Source: Hymenolepis diminuta (lineage: Eukaryota; Platyhelminthes; Cestoda; Cyclophyllidea; Hymenolepididae). From it: DNA of 64,000 bases. The notes below the pieces were generated by a model. That model was not told where the DNA came from, searched no databases, and saw only the letters and a list, made by a program, of their open reading frames with translations. The position numbers and the translations under genes are program-made. Shown piece after piece: positions 37,001-47,300 of this stretch. How positions within the stretch are numbered: position 1 is the first letter of the stretch; every line of letters begins with the position of its first letter. The stretch covers positions 1,088,476-1,152,475 of the forward strand of contig CAADRB010000045.1 in the NCBI GenBank assembly GCA_900708905.1, written 5' to 3'.

Positions 37001-38029
37001 ATTTGTGTATATTTCTTTAAAAAGTCTTTTAACCGATCAATCCGAAGCTATATAAGCAGTTGAGATTTCTTACTAAAAGATTCGTCGTTGAGTTTCAAGC
37101 TTTCCGCCTTCTTTCTCTGGGTCGCATAAACAAGGACAGTCACTAGAGATAGCGGATAAAGGAGATAGGGATGGATTCATCCATTTATACTTTTTTTAGA
37201 AATCTCATAATTCTCGTCGCTGTCCTAATTCGCTTGATAGGGGAGAAAGTTAAGTCCATGAACTGTAAAAGTTGAACAGATTGGACGGTAACATCTTTTT
37301 AATTTACGTAATTGTGGAGTGGATGTCTGGTACAAGTTGTGAATCTTACTTAGATTAACTGATCGAAAAGTTGTAGTGAAACAAATTGCAAATAGTACAC
37401 TGACGTCATTCCTTTGTATTCCCAGACTGTCTCCTTATACTCAAAGGCATACCTGTTTTCCTATATAAACAACCTCATAAACGAGCAAATTCCCAAATGA
37501 GTCTGCTGAAACAGAATCCATAACCCTTACATCTTCCCTCCTTTTCGTGGTCCCTGATCATCTCACCATTCTCCTGTCTCCAGATCTCTCTATACTGTCG
37601 CCATTTAGCCAGCAGAAAAGTTAAGGGAAAATAAGATACCTTAACTGCCAATCCCACCTTCTAAAAGGTGGTATCAAAGATACAATTTGGACATGCGATA
37701 TGTAGCCCCCCACGCTATATTTTCTGAGAGAAAGGGCAGGTCAAATTCACACACTTCTTCCATGAAGCAAAATATTCTTACATAGCTCGGTTGTGACCGA
37801 CATCTCTGTACCCCAAACATTTTCGTAACCAGGGGTAACTGGGAGCATCATATCCGGCTGGAATTCCGCATCAAATGAGTCTGATACACGCGGAACTGAC
37901 CGAGTTTAAAAGCCTGAATGGTAGTAAAATGATCATCTTAGGAGTTACAGAAAACATTATCCCATTTCTATCAAGACAGGTGTTAGCTCCATTTAACTTA
38001 GATGAGTAGGTAACTTTGAGTAGTGTTTA

Positions 38030-38135
38030 TTAGAGACTCACACTTTATACCTCTCTATGACGATTCGCAGCATTGAATGTGCACCGACAAGCGTCGATTT
38101 CGTGATCTCTGACCTAAGAGACGTGAACGTTCCCA
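38030..38135 (-). repeat. SINE-like repeat S1
   Basis: 'gagactcacactttatacct', 'gaatgtgcaccgacaagcgtc' and 'cgtgatctctgacctaagag' match the 63.4-kb copy ('ctgaatgtgcaccgataagtt'). It abuts an S2 copy on the same strand. Confidence 0.5.
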
Positions 38136-38144
38136 AGTCCCTTT

Positions 38145-38320
38145 AGAAAGATGTTTTCCAGCGCTCATCTTGGGCAGAGGTAGTATCAGAAGGGCTCCCT
38201 ATTGAGAAATTTGAATTCTGGCACTGTTAACTTTATTAGCCGGATCAAAAATGTGTGGTTGACCATTCCGTTCACCAGGTGCGCACTGATACTAGGGAGT
38301 GGAGTACCCCCATGGAGCCC
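38145..38320 (-). repeat. SINE-like repeat S2
   Basis: The reverse complement gives the S2 order: a head with 'agtgcgcacctggtgaacgg', then 'atggtcaaccacacatttt', 'cagtgccagaattcaaattt' and 'tgcccaagatgagcgctgga'. It is collinear with 19.5 kb and 47.5 kb. Confidence 0.6.
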
Positions 38321-39179
38321 TTCTGATGGGTAACAAAATTTTCGTGACCACCCGTACTAGCTAGACTGTTGGATGGACATTGATAGGCATCGAATCGTCA
38401 ACGTTAATATTGGGGGCTGCACCACTGGTACAGTGATTATTAAATCGCTTACGGAACGACTAAGCCGCAATGGAAATAAGAGCTGAGAGCTGAAATCACA
38501 TAAATGCACGTCTGAGCACATAGCAGCAATTTGTGTTTGTGCTTGCGTCATACTTGTGAGTGCGTAGTTTAACAAGATACCCTCGTGATAATACGAATGG
38601 CTGTTTATCGATTTCACATGAGAAAAGCACCAAGCATCACTTAAAAGCACCAGGAGCAGATGATGATTTTAGGGCAATTAGAGATAACGGCATCTAATAC
38701 CATTAATTCTATATGGCTCATTGAATTAAGATTCAAAGTATGTGAAAGGTATAGGGTAACTAAGACATACCTTCCTATCTAAACATGATGTTTAACCTGA
38801 AATTCGACCTGCGCTTAAGCATTCGCCAACAGTTTCTTAAACTGTTCAGGACTTCATTAAATATGTGATCTTGAGTTTTACATGTCAATACTTGACGGTT
38901 TTAGCGTAGGCTTGTACCTCTGCAACGATTCATCACCATAACTGCTCTCTAATACATGATTTTCGAAATCCATAATGTGAAGATAATTCGGCATGTTCCA
39001 GACCACTTAAAATCGTGGAGATATTTGAAGGCTGACCCCATTCAGGAAGACAATATCCATCTCAATCTTCAGATGATCAGAATCAGGTGATTTTCATCGG
39101 TTGTCCAAAAGAGTCTTACAAAATATCTTCATTACGTAACCCTTCTGGTGTGAGATATTGATTACTGGGTAATATTGAG

Positions 39180-39540
39180 AAGTGACTGAGACCTACTGCT
39201 TACCGATTTAATCCTGACTCCCCTCAGCCTATGATTCATTTCCCAGCCTGCTAGAATTCTATCAATTTTCCTCTGTCATCTAATTCCCACTTACTGAAGT
39301 TTACCTCATTTCTTATTCACATGCTACAGTATTGTCACTTTCTGCCTGATCTTCTCTTCTAATATGAACAATCTGCCAATGTCTCTGTTTGTCTCATCTT
39401 GTGGTAGTGAAGTTCGTAAGGCTTTCCCTGGTACACAAATATTATATATATAAACACATTTAGGCTGCCACTGTAATATTTCAAAATGCCTACTAACGTA
39501 GCATTATAACTACAGTTGCTCAGATCTAGACAGAAGAAAA
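39180..39540 (+). repeat. Dispersed repeat R4, copy 2
   Basis: Shares 'cttattcacatgctacagt', 'tctcatcttgtggtagtgaag' and 'aatatttcaaaatgcctac' with 27530-27920, in order. Confidence 0.45.
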
Positions 39541-42500
39541 GAGAAGCTTTTTAAATAAACCTGATTCACTTAGATAGGTAGGGATATTTAAAAAACTGTT
39601 GGTAAGCCAATAATGCAGAAGTGGCGAAATTGCATTCTAAGATACGAATGTGAAAACTCAATAGGCAGGAGCTGAGACCTTGAACTCACATCAAATGCGC
39701 CAAAAACACTCGATATGGCGTCTCAACAACTGTATGCTAAATTTAATTTTTTATCCTATCTAATTAGCTACATTTATATTATCGCTGCAATTTCTAATCG
39801 TCTATCTGGTTACCCCAATTCAATCATTGTTCATAATATGGGGTCGTATCAGTTCGAACCCTATTTAATATGTCCTCCACATTCAATTTCGCAAATTCTT
39901 TTTCATAACAAATAGAGAAACAAAAGTCGAATGTTTCACAATCCATGGTTAATTAACGTACTTATAGATCAACTTTAAATAAACACACCGAGAATCACGA
40001 TTTTGATCCAGCAACAAGTAATAGGTAAATGTTTCAGATTTTATCGAGTGAGTTATTGTAAAAACACCCTAGTTGGTACCATGCAGCTGCTTTCGGTCAT
40101 CAGGAGACCAACTTATCAAGAAGCTATAATCAGTCAATCGACCGGTAAGCCTCTGAACATCACCCAAAAACCTAGAAGTCAAATCCTGGAATTGTCATGT
40201 CCAAGACCAACTTGTCCAAACTGAAATATCCTACTATGGCAATTTCCCCATATTCATGTTCCCCCATGATGCGTCTTTATTTAGCCTAATTCTCTCATTT
40301 GTTGCCTTTATCTGTACTGATCTATAACGTTAGTAAATGTAGTTGTATTATCCCCTATTGACACGGAGTCATCTCGCATGGTTAAAAGCTTCATTTAACT
40401 TATACCTCAATTAAATCCAGTTTGCAGACATCTCCTTCTTGACCACCTCCCCTCTGCTAGTATTACGGCGTGCAACAGACGTTACATAAGCCATATTCAC
40501 TAAGCAAAAAGTGGACGACCTGACAATACTTTATTCTCCATTTCTGCTCGATTACTCTCCCTTTTATCAATTGCTGGGCTATTTACTATTCCCAAATCCA
40601 ATTTACCAAGTCAGCAATGGATAATAATAAATGAGCATAATATTCCACCTAGTAGGATGCAATTCTAAAAACCTCTCTATTCACCTACAATATTAAATGT
40701 GAGACACTACCTCTTGAGAGGGTCTCACGACTATTATAATGTGTATCTTCCGCGCTTGTTAGTAGACTGAGAACAAAAATGTTATAGATCTCTTGACAAT
40801 AATTCATATTAGATTAATTATTATAACAGTTCTTAAACTGTAGAGAAACAGCCTATAATAGAATACTAAGGAAAAATAATTCTCAATCTTCTCTGAGTAG
40901 CAATTAAACAATCCCCAAGTTAGCCGAAAGAAAACAGTCACAATCTTGGACCAAGTAACAGTGGATTATAATCTCTCTGAGAAAGTAGCACTCTGATAAG
41001 CTTCCTCTCACCAGTTTTAGTCAGCACGATTATTCATGCCGTCCATTGACAGAACTTTAAATAAGAAAGTTAAAATGATGATCCTGGAGCCTCTATCAAG
41101 TTGGTTTCTCATGGTTCCCTGACTCTGTTCTACTTCTGCATAAAGCTAAACTATCATGCCCCCATACATGTTTGGATATTGCCCCACCATTAAAATTGGT
41201 AACTTTCTTTGCTCTTCCATGGTAAAAAAAATAAATGTGGGTCGATGATGATCCGGCAGATGCGTAGCTGAACTCTACCTAAAGTCCAACTTTGTGATTA
41301 ATAGTATTCGAATGTAAATAAAGTTATTTTACTAAACATAATTGGAGTAGTTTTTCAGCCGCCTTTGAATTATCCTATACTTATTTTACTCAACTACACG
41401 CATAATAAGAAAATTTACGGTTATAAATAATGGCATAAAAGAATAACACAAAGAAAAAAAAGCATTCATTACGACATTAACTGTGTTTGGCGAAGCTGAA
41501 GTCTAATTTTAAAAATAGCGTAATGTTCTTCAAGTCTAGACCGCATTACACGAATACTTATTGGAAAACAAACTATGTATGTATTAGAAACCTTTTATTA
41601 CTCACGATGAAAAATAACAGCACTGCAAAACAAATCGTTGCCTAAATAGTAATGCTAACGGAAACCAAGAAGAGAAGAGTAAATATATATTAGAAGATGC
41701 TTCTTCGTGTGTTTCCTTATAAAAAAGATGACGTCAGTAAACAGGACAATCGAACCAAAACGAGAAATGTAGGCTGTCGCAATCTAAAGTATCCCGAAGA
41801 CCGAACTAATCATGACGCCAAATGTAGTATTATAAATAACCCTGCTAATGCTTCGCTATTAATAATATAGGAATTAACACAGTACCCAAACAATGGAATA
41901 TAATTCAGGAGGATTAAATAACACGAAAAGAATGAAACGACACTGTAAGAATGTGTGCAACGGGATACATACAGGAAGGCACTCACACACGACGTACAGT
42001 ACTTTATATTAGGGAATTAAATGAATCAATAATGAGGTGTATGGGTCATTATATTGATCAGATGGGAGCAGAGCATGAAGTCGATGAATAAGGTTGGATT
42101 AAATTACAACATGCGATTAGGTCAGCAATAATTCACCGACTATAAATCATCAAATGTCAAAGTAAAGTGACCTACACAAATGAAATTTAAAATGACAGTA
42201 CTTCAGTGCTCTAGGGACGAAAGCGTCTGACTTTTCAAATGAAAGGAAAAATCGAAAAGCCGGATAGAATGATTACAAATAATTGCGGTCAAAATTGTTC
42301 CAATTTCAAAATATGTCTATGAAAATTTGAAACAAGATTAGAATCTGTAAACATTCATCAGATAATTACAAATAAACACCCTAATTGACTGAAATACCTA
42401 AGTGTCGTAAAGGCAATTTGGATGAATCATCAGACCCGACATTTAAAACCACCAAAGAGAGCAAATCGTCTTTGGAAAGGCTTGCAAAAAAGGCAAAGCA

Positions 42501-43115
42501 GATCAAGAAAACCAAGATCGATGGAGAGAATTATCGTTGATCAAGTATAGTCAATAGATGTCACAAGTTCGAAACTCACCATGATGCAATCACAATTACA
42601 TGGAGACCAAAGCCATATCCCGTAATTTTAAAATAAGCAAACACTATCATCTCCAAAAACAAAACGAAGGGGACTTTTCCAATTGAGAAAGGAAACTACA
42701 AAACCAAACATGTTTGAATAGAGGGAACATTCCAATGCTTTTAAAGATTGGCTGATATCAAGCCTACCGCTTTAAACAATAAGGGACTAGACAATATAAA
42801 TAGGGAAGCACAAATGAGTCAGCAGTACTTATATTTGGAACAAAATATAATGTCAAATTAACAAAATAAACTCGAGCAAAAGTAACCTCAAAGGCTCTCC
42901 AAAACGACGATAGATAAAACTACAGACAGATCATCCAGTAAAGTTCTACTTTAAAGAATGAACAGAGGAGAAAGAGGAAAATTTTAGAGGACGGTGTTTT
43001 TAATTTACAAAGACTGAGTTACCTAGTGTCAGTAACATTTGGAGGATTTATGGAGGCGCCGAAAGAGGCACTTTTTGGAGGGATGTGTTGAGGTTAACGA
43101 GGATGTACATATAGA

Positions 43116-43415
43116 TTATAAGTTGAGTTCTAAAAAAAACTTTCGGGATTTGAAGAGGAGTCCTTCCATTGGACTAGCCAGAAGCTCTTTTAGCTGTTCT
43201 TCACCGTAAAAGTTGGCCATGAGATCTAGGGGAGGGGATAAAATAAGTAATACAATCGGCATACCAGCAATAAGGGCACTAGTTTCTGGACAATACCAGA
43301 CGGTGAGAATAAATTTTAAATAATCTCGGGAGGAAACTTCATGACGAAGTGGAAAGACGAACTTATATTCGCAGTCAGAATCAGTTTCAGATGGTTCTGG
43401 TGTCATAATATTCAT
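43116..43415 (-). CDS. Unassigned small protein, 99 residues
   Basis: ATG at 43415 (a second ATG at 43406), stop TAA at 43116. The N-terminus is acidic and S/T/E-rich (PEPSETDSDCEYKF). A hydrophobic stretch at about residues 46-65 (SALIAGMPIVLLILSPPLDL) could be one membrane segment. The C-terminal part is amphipathic (EEQLKELLASPMEGLLFKSR). Its composition looks protein-like rather than random, but I recognise no family. It is divergent to STN1, with 976 bp between the two start codons, so the pair could share a promoter region. It may be a single-exon gene, one exon of a larger one, or a chance frame. Confidence 0.45.
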   Translation of the reverse strand: MNIMTPEPSETDSDCEYKFVFPLRHEVSSRDYLKFILTVWYCPETSALIAGMPIVLLILSPPLDLMANFYGEEQLKELLASPMEGLLFKSRKFFLELNL

Positions 43416-44391
43416 AATTGTAACATATTATGGGGAAATTACTGTAGCTAAAAGTTTTCAGAAAAATATTGGCTTGCTTTATCAAAAGGGCGTACAACGA
43501 TTAACCAAAAATCCGAGACGCAAACCAACACGAACTGACAGTGCTAACCCTAATGCCCTTCGAATAAGTAGCGTACGTTTAATTTTCCCACAATTTCATA
43601 CAAACAATCAGTCATTATAAATAATTTAGGAATTATAGGGCATTCCATTTATGTAAATCTTAATTATAATGTATTGGAAATACATGTATGATGATATAAA
43701 TTAGAGCGTAATTTAATTTACCTTTAATTTACAATGTATATTAACAAATTACCGCAATCGGTCCAGTGAAGAAATATTTTTGAGAACAACTAATTGGACC
43801 TCAAATGGTTCTCAGCATTTTATAATGTATGATATTATTGGTATGTTAAAAATTGGAATGTCTTTCCATTGCGTGGCTTTTGATTGGACATAGACAAAGG
43901 GATTCTTTATCAATACTTCTACGGGGAATTAGAGGACCAGCTAAATATGTGTTACTTTATATATTAAGTTTTTTCCTAAGTAAACATGTATCCTTCCATT
44001 ATGACAAAAGTCGATAGAGAAATTGGGATGATCTAACAATTATAAATTCGGAGTAGGTTCACTGGGTTCGAATTAATTTTTTGTGGGGAAGATAATTCCA
44101 TAGGTATTTTTATTTATTTAAATAAAAACAATAAAACAGCAACTCAATTGACACTGCTTTATTGATTAAGTACACAGAATTGTAATCAGTCTACAAATCA
44201 ATCTAAAAATCTTTCGAGATTATCCCCAGCGATGATTCATCTAACTTTTCAATTGCGCAGAATTTGAAGGTAGTGTAAATTATTTACGTCGTGGTGTTAT
44301 CGTTGGTAGTGTAAGTATTTTAGGTATTGATATTTGGTATTTCAGGCATGAATTTTTCATAATATTATTTAACGACAGTTTTATATTTAAG
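43416..44391. other. Divergent intergenic region before STN1
   Basis: AT-rich 976 bp between the start codons of the 99-residue frame and STN1. It would contain the STN1 promoter. No motif stands out. The bases just before the STN1 ATG read TTTATATTTAAG, an acceptor-like end. Confidence 0.5.
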
Positions 44392-47300
44392 ATGGATAAA
44401 CTGGCAGATGACAGTCAGTGGATTAACGGCACAGTTCTAGAAATTCCATCAGAAAAATGTCCTGTTGTACTAGATCCTTTAACAAAGATGAACTTCCGAA
44501 TTTTAATTGGTGACATTCTAAGCATGTCTCCTTCAAGTATATCAAATGGTAAGTTTCAATTTTATATAATTTATTCTTCTGCAGGACTATTTATTTTTGC
44601 CTCTCGGTTTATCTCCTACGTTGATATTGTCGGTGTCGTCCGTCGGATTGATGTGCGCGAAAACTACTATCTAACACAAGGTTTGTTTCTTTTGTCCTTT
44701 ATTTAATCCTTAGCGTGTAGTTGATGATGGTACGGGTCAAGTAATTTGCACCATTTGGCGAAAGGACGTAACTCCTGAAATGCCTGATCAAATTTCTTAC
44801 TGCAATCAACCAACAGAAAGCCTCGCTTTGGGACAAAAACTCATTCGATTGGCTGTTCGAGCTACCCCAGTTATTTTTTCAACGCCGGATGGGAACGGAA
44901 ATAATCTTTCCTCTAGTCTTGGAGTAGGGGATACTGTCCATCTACGTGGACGTTTACAACTCTTTAGAGAGTCTATCACTGTTTCAGTCAACTACTGTCG
45001 TAAGTTACTTATCTTAATATTTTCAGTCTGCCTTAGAAGTGTTCATTTTTTGATAAAATGAAAGTTAGTCCCATAAGTTGAGAAGTCAAATCACAACATG
45101 CTGCTCCTATTTTTCCCTTTCTCAGACATTATTTTTATATTCTAATAGTTTAATATCTCACCAAATAATGTGTCTTTGATGCCCAAAGTTGATCATCCTT
45201 TTTTTAAAATAACCGAACATGTAAGTATATTGGATAAGAAGGATTCGAGTCTGGGAGATATCAATTTAGAACGCTTATATTTTTGTCCGTTTTATAAAAT
45301 AATTGGCCTCTCGAATAGCCACGAATTTCGGACCCCAATACTAACACGGAATTGCTTTTATGCTAGGCTACACTCTAAAATTATGCAATGTAACGACCTG
45401 AAATTTAGCACAGTTGAACAAATATGCAAATTCTTCGAGATGATTAACAATACATTGTTAATTTAATCCTTCTTGGATAAAAGTGATTCATCTTTATCCA
45501 ACACTTAGTCCTTGCTAACTATACGAAATCACCACGGGACAGGGAGGATATGGGTACAGACCCTGTACTGGGTTATGCTAGATAGATACCAGCCTTGAGA
45601 ATAGTAAGCCTAGGTCGTACCGAATTACTATAGTAAAGGGAAAAACAGGATGTAGCACAATGTGGAGAAATCAGTAAATAACATACCTCCAGAGAAATGA
45701 AGTACATGGGTAAAAAGAAAAAATTGGGTGACAGCTGAAAGTAAGTAGTGAGTAAAGTCATCAAAAAGTGGCTTCTCCGAGATTACAATTCACTAATAAA
45801 TTGTTGCAAGAAGGAAGAATGTCCTTCGTTCGATTATGTCAGTCCTGAGTATCTGATGTTATCATTTTCTTTCGCCCTTTAAGAATTCATTAAGTCTTCT
45901 ATTGATTATTTTCTGAGTATGTAAAAATTTAAATAAATCTGTAAATATATATTAATATTTTTTCTGAAATGCAGAGAGATTTGCATTAATATGAATGAAT
46001 ACTTTGTAATAATTTGTCTTTCAGCACTGAAAAATGCTAAGATAAGAATTCGTATTTTTATCATATTTCGTAAAAACAAATTGACACATGCTAATCATAT
46101 TTTGCTCTTCATGTCTTTAAAGGACAAAGATGTAAGAATAATTTGGATACTTTACCATCTGTAAGACAGTTTCCGTAATATCATTACATTTTTTGTTTTA
46201 TGCGATTTTTTTCTTTTCAGGGATAATTAAAGATCCACAGGAAGAACTTGACAGTCTTTTACAGGCCCACCATCTGAAGACACATATCTATTCTCAGCCC
46301 TACAATCCTGCTCAAATATTTGAAAATTTAAAAGCAGATCTTCAAGTAAACAATTTTAAGCATTTAACCCCAAATTTTACTTATGCACAGAGTGCGTTTG
46401 CTATATTCATTTTCTCATTTTATTTGAAGACAACGTGAAATAGAACAACAAAGAGAGTAGCATTTATCGTTGACAATTATGAGCATTGAGGGGACCGGTC
46501 AGTGGTATATTTGGTTCTGAATGTGAGAAGATTCATTGGATGAGATCCAGCATTTAGACACATTTTAGTCATAGGGATCTCGCATGTTATGAATATTGGA
46601 TCTCTCCTTTGCTCTACTACCCAAGAGTTTGATCTTGCATTTTTACCCATGTCCAACCGGTTGTGATATTTAAAAGATCTTCGTTTATACGTTACTATCT
46701 GCTATCGACCGATTTATGAAGTCGAACGTTCATTTGAGATTTATTACTCATTCGTTGGCTTCTAATTGTTTAAATTCAGCGATTTCTTGTTAATTAATAA
46801 AAGGATGGGTCCTTTACCATTTGTATTGGTAGTTCCCTTCATCATATCTTTAGGGTCAAGATTATAGAGGTGAGAGGGTCAAAATTCTCATAAAGGTAGG
46901 ACTTTATTATTAATAGATATCTTTACAATTCCCCTTTTGTTTGCAGTTTTCATTTACCTTTCGGCAAATTTTAATAGTAATTGGGATTTTTACTCTTCCA
47001 GAAAAGCTCCGACGGAGAACTTCTACAGCGAATCCAGCGCGTGATTGAATCCGATGGGCTATTTCATTTCACTGCTCTGGATTTGCAGCTGCATGCTCAA
47101 GTGATCAACGAAATCCGAGCATGTAGTGAGTTGATGGTCGATGAGCTTTGTGTAAGATGCATTTTATTTGCAGGTCTTCCCCGTTTTAATATATTGAATA
47201 GCCAAATGATCATTTAATATTCCTATTAGAGATGCTATTTCGGTACGTCTGATATTTAGGGATGCCGTTTTTGGATTTCGTCTATGAGAAGTTTCTTTTG

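Larger units (their letters stand above)
34034..43115. other. Gene desert, 9 kb
   Basis: No coding region could be supported on either strand. Recognised content: a CT microsatellite (34073-34084), S1 (38030-38135) and S2 (38145-38320) repeats placed next to each other, and an R4 copy (39180-39540). The rest is AT-rich with random stops. Between 41.4 and 43.1 kb the sequence is purine-rich on the plus strand, without a readable protein. Confidence 0.45.

Noticed and set aside
44392..44999. RPA2 (RPA32) as identity of the OB-fold gene
   Set aside because: VDDGTG-type motifs occur in both, but the N-terminal LDP...DIL block and the long two-part winged-helix C-terminus fit STN1.
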